64,000 bases of DNA from contig NZ_JALBGD010000002.1 in the NCBI RefSeq assembly GCF_023507705.1, forward strand, positions 434,001 through 498,000, written 5' to 3'. This document shows, piece by piece, positions 23,790 through 32,593 of this stretch. Below the pieces are notes generated by a model that did no database searches, was not told the origin of the DNA, and saw nothing but the letters and a program-made list of their open reading frames with translations. Every line of letters starts with the position of its first letter. Within the stretch, counting starts at the first letter, position 1. The stretch is from Stappia sp. WLB 29. GTDB lineage: Bacteria; Pseudomonadota; Alphaproteobacteria; Rhizobiales; Stappiaceae. Made by a program: the position numbers and the translations under genes.

Positions 23790-23940
23790 GAGATTGAGAC
23801 GCATTTCTCGAAATTCGGCGATTTCGGCGCGGAATTTTGCAAAATCCGTCTCGAAATTTCTCGATTTTTCGGGCACGGGGACAAGCCGCGCGCTGTCAGC
23901 GGACGCAAGAGAGCAAGTCCTTGCGTCCGCTGATCTTTTT
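23790..23940 (+). ncRNA. Candidate small RNA with intrinsic terminator
   Basis: An AT-richer gene-free stretch with a 12-bp perfect palindrome ATTTTGCAAAAT (23834-23845) and repeated TCTCGAAATT blocks ends in a strong plus-strand terminator (23896-23940). No plus-strand gene precedes it, so the terminator implies a short RNA or an antisense transcript. The 5' end is a guess and no clear promoter was found. Confidence 0.35.
23896..23940 (+). terminator. Intrinsic terminator, plus strand
   Basis: Perfect 14-bp stem: TCAGCGGACGCAAG (23896-23909) with CTTGCGTCCGCTGA (23920-23933), 10-nt loop, then TCTTTTT. On the minus strand the same hairpin follows the permease stop by 18 bp but has no T-run. 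Confidence 0.8.
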
Positions 23941-23951
23941 GGCGCGCGCCT

Positions 23952-25640
23952 CTAGCGGATCAGGGTGACGTTCTTCGCGCCGGCGAGCCACAGGATGGCG
24001 CGCACGACCAAAAGGCAGCCGATCACGATGGCCATGATGCAGACCGAGAAGGCCGCCGCCTGGTTGATCGCGCCGCGGTCGGAGAGCTGCAGCACCGAGA
24101 CGGCGGCGAGCTGCGTCGACGGCGTCACCAGGAAGATAACTGCCGAGAGCGAGACCATCGTGCGCATGAAATAGAACACGCCGACGCCGAGCAGCGTCGG
24201 CCACAAAAGCGGCAGCGTCACCTTGCGCAAGGTGGTCAGCGTGCTGCCGCCGAGCGTCGTCGAGGCCTCGTCGAAGACCGGGCCTATCTGCTTGAGACTG
24301 GTCGAGGAAATGAGGAAAGCGTGGGCGTGGTTGTAGTAGACGCTGAGGATAACGATCAGCGTGAAGCTGCCGTAGAGCACATTCAGCGGGTTGGCCGGAT
24401 CGTTGAAGGTCAGCACGTAGCCGAGGCCCAGCACCATCCCGGGAACGGCGGCCGGCAGGATCGCCAGCAGCGACAGCGGACCGGTGAGAGGGTTCTTGAA
24501 CTTCTGCACCACGATGGCGGTGAGGCCGGTGATCGCGACGCCGACGACGGCGGTGGCGAGCGAGACGCCGACGCTGTTCCACAGCGGCGCCGTGCCGTTC
24601 TGGACGTCGAACTCGTAGTGCTTCAGCGTGAAGCTCATATTGTAGGGCCACAGCCGCACGAAGCTCGCCACCACGACGATGACAAGGACGCTGAGGATCA
24701 GCGATACGACCGTGTAGGCATAGAGCGAGAAGGCGATGTCGCGGCCGCGGGACGGCTTTGTTTCCAAGGGCTTGGACTGGGCGGTGACCAGCGCGTGCTG
24801 GCGGCTGGAGATGCGCTTCTCGATCAGCTTGGCGAGGATAGCCGGCACCAGGAGGACGATGCCGATCACCGCGCCGAGGCCGAATTGCGCCTGTCCGATC
24901 ACCTGGTTGTAGACCTCGGTGGCCAGGACGCTGAAGTCGCCGCCGATCACCATCGGGTTGCCGAAATCGGTCATCACCAGGGTGAAGACGACGAAGATCG
25001 CCGCCGCCAGACCGAAGCGGGTCGCCGGCAGCGTCACGTCCCGGAAGATGCGCGCAGGTCCCGCGCCGAGCGTCTCGGCGCTTTCGTAGATGCGCGCATC
25101 GGCCACCGCCAGCGCCGCGGACAGGATCAGGTAGGCATAGGGAAAGGCGTAGAGCGCATTGGCGATTGCCGTGCCCCAAAAGCCATAGATATCAATGTCG
25201 AAGCCGAGGAAACGGTTGAACACGCCGTTGCGGCCGAGCAGGAGGATAAGTCCCTGCGCCTGCACCAGCGAGGGAGCGAAGAGCGGCGTCAGCACCGCGA
25301 TCCGCAGGAACGGCTTGAACGGAATGGCTGCCCGCTGCAGGGCGTAGGCGTAGAAATAGGCAAGGCCGACGGCGGCCAGGGTGGAGGTCAGCGACATCGA
25401 GATGCTGTTGCCGACCAGCCCCCAAAAGCGCTCCGCACCGAAGGTCTCGGTAAAGTTGCCGATGCCGAAGCCCGTCGGCGTCTCGAAGCCGCGCAGCAGG
25501 ATGCCGGTCAACGGCAGCAGCAGGAACAGCAGGATCGGGATCGCCGCGAGGACCGACAGGCCCATGGTGATCGAGCGGTCGCTGGCCCAGCCGGCGGTCC
25601 TGCCGACCGACTGCGATCCGCGTTCCACTGTTGCGCTCAT
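23952..25640 (-). CDS. ABC permease, double-length (AEP/ferric type)
   Basis: 562 residues carrying two permease halves of about six helices each. Two EAA-type loops are visible: ESAETLGAGPARIFRDVTLP near 205 and DEASTTLGGSTLTTLRKVTL near 470. The double-length layout matches the AfuB/FbpB and 2-aminoethylphosphonate permease (PhnU2-like) families. It is the last gene of the operon SBP-ATPase-permease; its ATG overlaps the ATPase stop (ATGA). It should form the channel for the solute delivered by the 26.9 kb binding protein. No phosphonate-degradation gene is nearby to confirm the substrate. Confidence 0.85.
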   Translation of the reverse strand: MSATVERGSQSVGRTAGWASDRSITMGLSVLAAIPILLFLLLPLTGILLRGFETPTGFGIGNFTETFGAERFWGLVGNSISMSLTSTLAAVGLAYFYAYALQRAAIPFKPFLRIAVLTPLFAPSLVQAQGLILLLGRNGVFNRFLGFDIDIYGFWGTAIANALYAFPYAYLILSAALAVADARIYESAETLGAGPARIFRDVTLPATRFGLAAAIFVVFTLVMTDFGNPMVIGGDFSVLATEVYNQVIGQAQFGLGAVIGIVLLVPAILAKLIEKRISSRQHALVTAQSKPLETKPSRGRDIAFSLYAYTVVSLILSVLVIVVVASFVRLWPYNMSFTLKHYEFDVQNGTAPLWNSVGVSLATAVVGVAITGLTAIVVQKFKNPLTGPLSLLAILPAAVPGMVLGLGYVLTFNDPANPLNVLYGSFTLIVILSVYYNHAHAFLISSTSLKQIGPVFDEASTTLGGSTLTTLRKVTLPLLWPTLLGVGVFYFMRTMVSLSAVIFLVTPSTQLAAVSVLQLSDRGAINQAAAFSVCIMAIVIGCLLVVRAILWLAGAKNVTLIR

Positions 25641-26698
25641 GACAGCACCCGCAGCGCGTCGGCGGGGAGAGAGACGGCCAGCCGCGCGCCGGTTTCCGGC
25701 ACGGCGGCGGTGCCGTGCAGCTCAGCGACAATGGCGATTTCCGGCCGGTTTTCCGGTGCCAGTTCGATGCGGGTGATGTTGCCGAGGAAGCTGACGGAGC
25801 GCACGTTTGCCGCGAGGATATTTTCCCCGCTCGCACCGGCCTCGTGCAGGGCGACGGCCTCCGGGCGGATGCCGAGCGCGGCGGGCGCCGAGGGACCTTT
25901 GCTGCCGTTTACAGTTGTCGCCACCTCCAGTGCCGTGCCGCCGAAACTGTAGCTCCCGGCTGCTGCGCCGGGATCGAGGGGCAGCACGTTCATGCGGCCG
26001 ATGAAGTCGGCGACGAAGGCGGTGGCCGGCTCGCGGTAAAGCTGCTGCGGCGTTCCGATCTGCTCGATCCGGCCCTTGCTCATGACCACGATCAGATCGG
26101 CCATGGCCAGCGCCTCCTCCTGGTCGTGGGTGACCATGATGGTGGTGATGCCGAGCCGCTTCTGCACCGCGCGGATCTCGATGCGCAGTTCCTCGCGGAC
26201 CTTGGCGTCGAGCGCCGACAGCGGCTCGTCGAGCAGCAGCGCGGACGGATCGGGCGCCAGCGCCCTGGCCAGCGCGATGCGCTGCTGCTGGCCGCCGGAC
26301 ATCTGCGAGGGCAGCTTCTCGGCCTGGTCGGCGAGATGCACGAGGTCGAGCATCTCCTTGATTCTATTTTGCATTCTCGGCCTGTCCCAGCGCCGGCATT
26401 CGAGCCCGTAGCCGACGTTGCGGGCGGCCGTCATGTTGGGAAACAGCGAGTAGGACTGGAAGACGACGCCGAAATTGCGGTTCCGCGCGGGGATCGCGGA
26501 CAGGTCGGAATCGCCGAGGCGAATGCTGCCGCCATCGGCCTCTTCCAGCCCGGCGATGACGCGCAGCAAGGTGGTCTTGCCGCAGCCCGAGGGGCCGAGG
26601 AAGCAGACGAAGGAGCCCTGGGCCACCTCCAGCGAGACATGGTCGAGCGCGGTCAGCTTTCCGAAGCGCTTGACGAGATCGTGGATCGAAAGGTCCAT
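25637..26698 (-). CDS. ABC transporter ATP-binding protein
   Basis: 353 residues. Walker A GPSGCGKTT, Q loop VVFQSYSLFP, signature LPSQMSGGQQQRIALARALA, Walker B ALLLDEPLSALD, H loop VTHDQEEALAM, then a C-terminal TOBE-like regulatory domain (about 240-350). It belongs to the importer group of PotA/FbpC/PhnT2. The ATG at 26698 is used; a longer TTG start would add unrelated residues. It is 168 bp downstream of the binding-protein gene and overlaps the permease gene. Confidence 0.9.
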   Translation of the reverse strand: MDLSIHDLVKRFGKLTALDHVSLEVAQGSFVCFLGPSGCGKTTLLRVIAGLEEADGGSIRLGDSDLSAIPARNRNFGVVFQSYSLFPNMTAARNVGYGLECRRWDRPRMQNRIKEMLDLVHLADQAEKLPSQMSGGQQQRIALARALAPDPSALLLDEPLSALDAKVREELRIEIRAVQKRLGITTIMVTHDQEEALAMADLIVVMSKGRIEQIGTPQQLYREPATAFVADFIGRMNVLPLDPGAAAGSYSFGGTALEVATTVNGSKGPSAPAALGIRPEAVALHEAGASGENILAANVRSVSFLGNITRIELAPENRPEIAIVAELHGTAAVPETGARLAVSLPADALRVLS

Positions 26699-26866
26699 GG
26701 GGTTTTCCCTGCGGGCGCGATTTTTCAAAAGGATGGCGGCCGGCGCCCGTCCGCCAGGGAGCGGCGCCGGCGGCAACGGATCACGAGGCGGGACGGCTTA
26801 CCCGGCGGTCCCGCGCCATGCGCAAGACCGCCGGAATGCCCTTACGAGTTTCGGCTCAAGCCGTTC

Positions 26867-27874
26867 TCAACGCTCGTATTTTTCCTGCCAGGTCTGGATG
26901 ATCCGGGAGCGCTCCTCGGCCGCGGCCTTGAAGTCGACCGGGAACAGGACCTTCGACACGTCGTCCGGCAGGCCGGCAGAGGTGAAGCGCTCGGGCATCT
27001 TACCGCCCGGCACGGTGACGATCGCCTTCCAGTCGTAATAGGCGTTGGCTGCTTGTTCGCTCAAGGTCCAGTCGAGGAAGCGCTTGGCGGCGTCCTTGTT
27101 CTTGGAGGCGGCGACCAGCGCGTTGGCCTCCATCTCGTTGCCGGCCCCTTCGGACGGGACCACGAGCGTGATCGGATAGCCTTCCTCGATGTTCTTGACG
27201 GCGCGCAGGCCGAAGGACGCGCCGACGGTGTATTCGCCGGCGGACGCGGCGTTGCAGGGACGCGAGCCCGACTTGATATACTGGGCGACGTTCTTGTCGA
27301 GCTTGTCGAGGAACTCCCAGCCCTTCTCCTCGCCCATCAGCTGCAGCAGCGAGTTGATCTGGATATAGCCGGTGCCGGAACTGGCCGGGTTGGGCATCAC
27401 CACCTCGTCCTTGAAGGACGGATCGGTCAGGTCGGCCCAGGAGGTGGGCATCTTCAGGCCCTTGTCCTTCAGCCGCTCGTTGTTGACGCAAAGCGCGGCC
27501 ATATAGCCGGTGACGGCGAACCACTTGCCGTCGGGATCGCGGAAGCGCTCGGGAACCTGGTCGATGCCGGCGGGCTTGTAGGCCTCCAGACCCTCGAGGA
27601 TTTCCGGATTGACCATCGACGTGACGGCAAAGCCCCACAGCACGTCGTGCTGGGGATTCGCCTTCTCGGCGATGATGCGCGCAGCAAGGTCGCCGGTCGA
27701 GAGGCGCAGCATGTTCACGTCGATGTCGGGAAGCGCCTTCTTCGCCTCCTCGAGGAAGGCCGCGGCCTCGTCCTCCTCATAAGACGTATAGACCGTGATC
27801 GTGTCGGCCATCGCCGTGCCCGACAGCATCATCGCTGCAAGGGCGGCCAGTGCGGACCGCTTTGTCAGGTGCAT
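26867..27874 (-). CDS. Periplasmic solute-binding protein (AEP/ferric-type)
   Basis: 335 residues with signal peptide (cut after GTAMAD, about 23). The fold begins ITVYTSYEEDEAAAFLEEAK and continues with LRLSTGDLAARIIAEKANPQ, typical of family-1/AfuA-like proteins and of 2-aminoethylphosphonate binding proteins (PhnS2-like). SSGTGYIQINSL is the usual ligand-loop motif. ATG at 27874 with GAGGAG. First gene of the operon and divergent neighbour-downstream of a DeoR regulator. Substrate may be a phosphonate, organophosphate or ferric complex. Confidence 0.85.
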   Translation of the reverse strand: MHLTKRSALAALAAMMLSGTAMADTITVYTSYEEDEAAAFLEEAKKALPDIDVNMLRLSTGDLAARIIAEKANPQHDVLWGFAVTSMVNPEILEGLEAYKPAGIDQVPERFRDPDGKWFAVTGYMAALCVNNERLKDKGLKMPTSWADLTDPSFKDEVVMPNPASSGTGYIQINSLLQLMGEEKGWEFLDKLDKNVAQYIKSGSRPCNAASAGEYTVGASFGLRAVKNIEEGYPITLVVPSEGAGNEMEANALVAASKNKDAAKRFLDWTLSEQAANAYYDWKAIVTVPGGKMPERFTSAGLPDDVSKVLFPVDFKAAAEERSRIIQTWQEKYER

Positions 27875-28010
27875 CTCGGTTCTCCTCTGTTCAAAAGACA
27901 ACATTTTTCTTTTTACGACATTTAATGCGCAAACGGCGCAGCTTCACAACAGTCTAAATGAAACTTTCGAGATTTTTTAGCCGACGAACGGATTTCCGGC
28001 CGGCTTGCGG

Positions 28011-28790
28011 TCACGCAATGTGCAGCCTGACCTCAGATGAGGCAAGGATCTGCTGCAGTGCACCTTGGGGAGCCGCGTCCGTGACGAGATCGGAAACCTC
28101 CGTCACCGGCCCCAGATGCACGAGGGCAGTGCGGCAGAACTTGCTGGAATCGCTGGCAAGCAGCGTCGAGCGGGCCTGGCCGATGGCGGCACGCACGATC
28201 GACACCTCGTTCTGGTCGTCGTCGCCCATGCCACCGTCCTCGGCAATGCCGCTGACGGCGATGATCGCCACGTCGAAGCGGAACCGGCGAATGAACTCGG
28301 CGATGTCCTCGCCCCTGACGCTGCCGGCGACGTTCTGGACGAAGCCGCCGGGAACGGCGACGGTGAAGTCCGTCCGGTCGATCAGCGTGACCGCCGCCCG
28401 CAGTCCGTAGGTGACGACCCTGAGGCCGGTGCGCTCGCACAGGGCCTCGGCAACGGCCTCGCAGGTCGAGCCGGTGTCGAGGAAGACCGAGGCTCCGTCC
28501 GGCACCAGTTCGGCGACCCGCCGCGCGATGCGGCGCTTGGCGCTGGCGCGCTCGACCCGCCGCTGGCGGTAGGTATGGGCGTCGATCGGGCTTGCCAGCG
28601 CGACGCCGCCGTGGTGGCGCCGCACGCGGCCGCTCTCCTCCAGTTCGCCGATGTCGCGACGGATCGTCTGCGAGGTGACGGCGAAGCGCTGGGTCAGTTC
28701 CTCGACCGAGGCATAACCGGATTTCTCCAGGAAGCTCATGACCTGCTGCTGGCGCAGGGTCTTCTTCTTGGGAGTCTCGCCCGTCCGCAT
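28011..28790 (-). CDS. DeoR-family transcriptional regulator
   Basis: 259 residues. The N-terminal winged helix (RQQQVMSFLEKSGYASVEEL, then FAVTSQTIRRDIGELEESGR) is followed by the DeoR sensor domain with VFLDTGSTCEAVAEAL and LLASDSSKFCRTALV. DeoR proteins usually bind phosphorylated metabolites. It sits directly upstream of, and on the same strand as, the ABC operon, so it is the probable regulator. A 16-bp palindrome lies 55 bp upstream of its ATG, suggesting autoregulation. Confidence 0.85.
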   Translation of the reverse strand: MRTGETPKKKTLRQQQVMSFLEKSGYASVEELTQRFAVTSQTIRRDIGELEESGRVRRHHGGVALASPIDAHTYRQRRVERASAKRRIARRVAELVPDGASVFLDTGSTCEAVAEALCERTGLRVVTYGLRAAVTLIDRTDFTVAVPGGFVQNVAGSVRGEDIAEFIRRFRFDVAIIAVSGIAEDGGMGDDDQNEVSIVRAAIGQARSTLLASDSSKFCRTALVHLGPVTEVSDLVTDAAPQGALQQILASSEVRLHIA

Positions 28791-29054
28791 CCGCCGTGTC
28801 TCTTGCCGTCCCGTGGCCTTGAAGCCCTTCAGCTTCCACTATTTTGTTCGAAATCGAACATTTTATGCCTGCAAATAGGGGCACGGTCCGGCCGCCAAGG
28901 CAAGCCTGCGCAGAAATTCCGATGTCAGAAGCGCAGGTGCCACGCCTTGAAGAGCCGGCGTCCTTGTGGCCAAATGGCCGCCATCGTGATCATCGTGACC
29001 GGTATTGCGGGCCTTGCGGAGGAGCAGTGCGCCGGGCCGGGCACAGGAAAGACA
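28791..29054. other. Divergent intergenic region
   Basis: 264 bp between the DeoR gene and the sensor-PBP gene. It holds the 16-bp palindrome at 28845-28860 near its left end. The right part contains GTGGCCAAATGGCCGCC, but I see no convincing -35/-10 or GSR motif. Confidence 0.5.
28845..28860. promoter_or_regulatory. Perfect palindromic operator, probably DeoR
   Basis: TGTTCGAAATCGAACA: two 6-bp arms around AAAT, in AT-rich DNA between the divergent DeoR and sensor-PBP genes. Confidence 0.6.
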
Positions 29055-30470
29055 ATGACACCCTCACGTCCTGCAGTCCGGTCCGCCCCGGGAGGAGGGG
29101 GCGGCCGCCCGTGGATGATCGTCGCCGGAATCGTTGCCGGACTGGCGGTGCTCGCCCTCGCCCTGCTGCCCAGCCCTCTCGTCGCGCAGGATGCCGGCGC
29201 GCCCGGCGACAGCCCGGACGCACCGCCGACCATCGTGCTGACCTCCTATCCCGAGCCGTTCGCCCAGGCGGTTGCGGCCGCCTATTCCCGTGTCCATCCG
29301 GGCGAGGAGCTGCGCTTCCTGCACAAGTCGACCCACGCGATCATCGAGCATGTGGCGAGCGAGCGCCTGCCGCGCGCCGATGTGGTGTGGATGAGCTCGC
29401 CGATCGGTATTGCCGAACTGGCGCGGCTGAGGCTGCTGTCGCCGCCCGCCCCTGCAGGCGGTGCCGAGGGAGCCGCGGCGCAGCCGTCCGCCCCGCGCCT
29501 GCATGCCTTCGCCTATTCGCAGTTCGGCATCATGTGGCGGCCGGACCTGGTCCGCACCAAGGGGTTGCCCGCGCCCACCGGCCTCGCCTCGCTGCTGGCG
29601 CCGGATTATGCCGGCATGGTCGCCATGTCGGCGCCGGCGCGCTCGGGCACGACGCTGCTTTTCGTCGAGCTGGTGCTGCAATCGCTCGGCTGGGACGAGG
29701 GCTGGGCCTATCTGCAGCAGCTGGCCGGCAATCTGGCGACGGTGACGGCGCGCTCCTTCGGCGTGCCGGAAGGGTTGGCGCATGGCCGCTTCCCGGTCGG
29801 CATCGGCGTCGGCTTCCTTGCCCGCACCCAGCAGACCAATGGCGAGCCGCTCGCCTTTCTCGCCGTGCCCGGGGATGTGATGCTGCCGGCCGGCGTTGCC
29901 GCGCTCAGCACCGCCCGTCACGCGCAGGGCGCGCGTCGCTTCGTCGCCTTCCTGCAAGGGGAGGCGGGACAGGCGCTGCTGGTCGAGCCGCAGGTGGCGC
30001 GCATTCCGCTGGCCGAGGCGCGGCAGGCAACGCCCTTCGAGGAGCGGTTCGACTATCTGCTCGCCTCCACCCGGCGCGACGTGGTGGTGTCGCTGTTCGA
30101 CCAGTTGGTGACCTACCAGCTCGACGAGCACCGGCGGTTCTGGCGCCGGTGGCGGGAAGTCGGGGCGATGGTCCCCGGCGAGGGCGAGGGCGAGGGCGAT
30201 GCGGCGCGCGAGGCCCGCGCCCTGCTGGATCGGGCCTATCGCCGGGCGACCGGCGTGCCCGTGCGCGCCTTCATGGCGCATGATCCGGCCTTGGTGCGCG
30301 TGTTCTCGCCCGGCGGCCCCGAGCGGCTGGAAAACCGCGCCTTCCGCGAGCGGCTGATGGAAAGCTGGCACCGGGAAACGCGCGAACGGCTGGCCGAAGC
30401 GGGCGCGCTGGTCGAGCAGGCGCAGCGACGTATGGCAGCTGCTCTCGCCGCCCCTCTGGCCGCCCAGTGA
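29055..30470 (+). CDS. PgtC-like periplasmic sensor (binding-protein homologue)
   Basis: 471 residues. An N-terminal signal/anchor helix (about 18-38) precedes a solute-binding fold: IVLTSYPEPFAQAVAAAYSR, ADVVWMSSPIGIAEL, MSAPARSGTTLLFVELVL and ARSFGVPEGLA. A long helical C-terminal part (about 330-471) follows. It is paralogous to the transporter binding protein at 34.1 kb (shared SPxRSGTT and RSFGVPxG). Its stop overlaps the kinase start (GTGA), so it is a sensor subunit rather than a transport subunit, as in PgtC-PgtB-PgtA of Salmonella. ATG at 29055 with AGGAAAG. Confidence 0.8.
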   Translation: MTPSRPAVRSAPGGGGGRPWMIVAGIVAGLAVLALALLPSPLVAQDAGAPGDSPDAPPTIVLTSYPEPFAQAVAAAYSRVHPGEELRFLHKSTHAIIEHVASERLPRADVVWMSSPIGIAELARLRLLSPPAPAGGAEGAAAQPSAPRLHAFAYSQFGIMWRPDLVRTKGLPAPTGLASLLAPDYAGMVAMSAPARSGTTLLFVELVLQSLGWDEGWAYLQQLAGNLATVTARSFGVPEGLAHGRFPVGIGVGFLARTQQTNGEPLAFLAVPGDVMLPAGVAALSTARHAQGARRFVAFLQGEAGQALLVEPQVARIPLAEARQATPFEERFDYLLASTRRDVVVSLFDQLVTYQLDEHRRFWRRWREVGAMVPGEGEGEGDAAREARALLDRAYRRATGVPVRAFMAHDPALVRVFSPGGPERLENRAFRERLMESWHRETRERLAEAGALVEQAQRRMAAALAAPLAAQ

Positions 30471-32593
30471 CCGCGCTCATGCTGGACGGTGGGCAGGACG
30501 GTGGGCAGGACGGCGTTTCCTCGCGGCCGGAGCGGCTGCATTCCTTCATCGGCTTTCGCCTCATCGCGGCGCTGGCGATCATCGCGACGGTCGGCCTCGG
30601 CACGGCGGCGCTCTCGGTCTACGTCTTCTCCAGCTATGGCGAGACGGTGAGCGATCTCGTCGCCATCGAGAGCGGGCGACAGGCGGACATCTCGCGCTTC
30701 GCCGAGGTGGCGACGGGCATTCGCGCCGATATGCCGCGCCTCGTGTTCGCCCGCAGCACGGAGACCCGGCAGGAAAGCCGGGAGCGGCTGGAGGCGGCCG
30801 TCGGCAGCCTTGCCGAATTGCTGGAACGCATCGGCCGCACGCTCGACGACGACCTTCCGGGCAGCGCCGGTGCGACCGCCGACCTGCCTCAGGCGCTCGC
30901 CGCCGACATCGCCCGGATCGATGTCAACGTCGCCCGGCATCTGGAGATCCGCCAGCGGGTGGACGCGCTGGTCGTGCGCCTCAACCGGCTGCATGACGAG
31001 GCCTTGCGCGAGATCGAGCCGCTGACCGTCGATACGGATTTCAACATCCGCGTTGCGCTCGACGCGCTGGAGGGGGCGGCTCCGGCGGCGCAAGGGGCGG
31101 CGCCCCGCACGGAGCTGCTGCAAGGCGAGCTGCGTTTCGCCGAGACGCTGTGGGACGCCCATGCCCATGTGAACCTGTTGATCGGCAAGCTGCTGCGCGT
31201 TGCCCAGGCGCAGGACCGCGACGTGATCGAGCTGCTGCGCCAGGACGTCGGCGAGGCGGTGGCCGGCACCGGCGACATGATCTCGCTGCTGGCGCAGGCC
31301 GCCAGCACGGTGACCCTGCGCCAGGCGTTGGCGGATATCGCAAGGCTCGGCGCGCCGGGGGGCGAGCTGTTCGACCTGAAGCTCAGCGAGGCGGCGCTGG
31401 CGGGCGAGAGCGCGGTGATCGTCGACGAGGCCGGCGACAAGCTCGACCGGCTGTCGCGTCTCGTCAGCGGGGCGGTCGCCTCCGCCGGCCGGCGTTCGGT
31501 CGAGGCGGCGGCCTCCGCGCGCGATGCGCTGGCGCGCGGCACGGTGCTGCTGCTCGCCCTCGGCGGCTCGCTCGCCGTGGTGGCGCTGGTCGTCGGCTGG
31601 CTGACGGTCGGCCGGCAGTTCATCCCGCGCCTGTCCAGCCTGCTGACATCCATGCGGGCGATCGCGCAAGGCGAGCTCGACGCGCCGGTCAACGTCACCG
31701 GGCGGGACGAGATGGGCCAGCTCGCCGATGCGCTGCGCACGCTGCAGGGGCGCAGCCAGCTGGCCCGGCGGCGGCGGCTGGAGCTGGTGGAGATCAACGA
31801 GCGGCTGACCCACGAGATCGGCGAGCGCCGGCAGGTGGAGGCCAAGCTCCTGGAAACCCAGGAAGAACTGGTGCAGGCCGGCAAGATGGCCGCGCTCGGC
31901 CAGCTGTCGGCGGGCATCGCCCACGAGTTCAACCAGCCGCTCGCGGCCATGCGCTCCTACCTGCACAATGCCCGGCGCTATCTCGACCAGGCCAATCCCG
32001 AGAAGGTGCGGGAGAAGCTGGAACAGGTCTCGGGCCTGGTGCTGCGGCTGGCCGATACGTCCAACCATCTCAAGACGCTGGCGCGCCGGCGCACCCGCGA
32101 GGCAGCGAGCTGCGATCCGGTGCCCATCGCGCTGCGGGCAGCGGAGCTGTTCCGCATGCAGCCCGGCGCGGCGCGCATCGCCTTCGACCTGCCGGAAGAG
32201 GCCGGCGGCCCCCTGGTGCGGGCCGATGCCAACCGGCTGGAACAGGTGCTGATCAACCTGATCGGCAATGCGGTCGACGCGGTCGAGGAGTGCGAGGCGC
32301 CGCGGGTTGCAGTCTGCGTGCGCGCGGCCGGAGAGAGGGCGGTGATCGAGGTCGCGGACAACGGCTGCGGCATCCCCGAAGATGTGCTCGACAAGGTGTT
32401 CGACCCGTTTTTCACCACCAAGGGGCCGGGACGAGGGCTTGGTCTCGGCCTGTCGATCACCTACAACATCGTCCGCGATTTCGATGGCAGCCTGCGCCTT
32501 GCCCCTGCGGCGGGCGGCGGCACGCGCGCCATCCTGGAATTGCACCTGGCGGATGACGAGGAGGCACGAGGCGCGGCGCATGGCGGGGTCTAG
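30467..32593 (+). CDS. PgtB-like membrane sensor histidine kinase
   Basis: 708 residues. TM1 (about 26-50), a large periplasmic helical region (about 55-355), TM2 (about 358-380), HAMP (380-435), coiled coil, then H box [21 protein letters not shown] box [16 protein letters not shown]1 [10 protein letters not shown] and G2 [10 protein letters not shown]. The periplasmic part likely docks the binding-protein homologue encoded just upstream. GTG start overlapping that gene; an ATG four codons on is possible. It overlaps the activator gene by 14 bp, making three coupled genes. Confidence 0.88.
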   Translation: MTALMLDGGQDGGQDGVSSRPERLHSFIGFRLIAALAIIATVGLGTAALSVYVFSSYGETVSDLVAIESGRQADISRFAEVATGIRADMPRLVFARSTETRQESRERLEAAVGSLAELLERIGRTLDDDLPGSAGATADLPQALAADIARIDVNVARHLEIRQRVDALVVRLNRLHDEALREIEPLTVDTDFNIRVALDALEGAAPAAQGAAPRTELLQGELRFAETLWDAHAHVNLLIGKLLRVAQAQDRDVIELLRQDVGEAVAGTGDMISLLAQAASTVTLRQALADIARLGAPGGELFDLKLSEAALAGESAVIVDEAGDKLDRLSRLVSGAVASAGRRSVEAAASARDALARGTVLLLALGGSLAVVALVVGWLTVGRQFIPRLSSLLTSMRAIAQGELDAPVNVTGRDEMGQLADALRTLQGRSQLARRRRLELVEINERLTHEIGERRQVEAKLLETQEELVQAGKMAALGQLSAGIAHEFNQPLAAMRSYLHNARRYLDQANPEKVREKLEQVSGLVLRLADTSNHLKTLARRRTREAASCDPVPIALRAAELFRMQPGAARIAFDLPEEAGGPLVRADANRLEQVLINLIGNAVDAVEECEAPRVAVCVRAAGERAVIEVADNGCGIPEDVLDKVFDPFFTTKGPGRGLGLGLSITYNIVRDFDGSLRLAPAAGGGTRAILELHLADDEEARGAAHGGV

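Noticed and set aside
25637-28790. Assignment of the first ABC operon specifically to 2-aminoethylphosphonate
   Set aside because: The family resemblance is good, but no phosphonatase, transaminase or lyase gene accompanies it, so substrate is left open.
30181-30202. GAGGGC tandem repeats
   Set aside because: They are in-frame Gly-Glu codons of the sensor protein; not a separate element.
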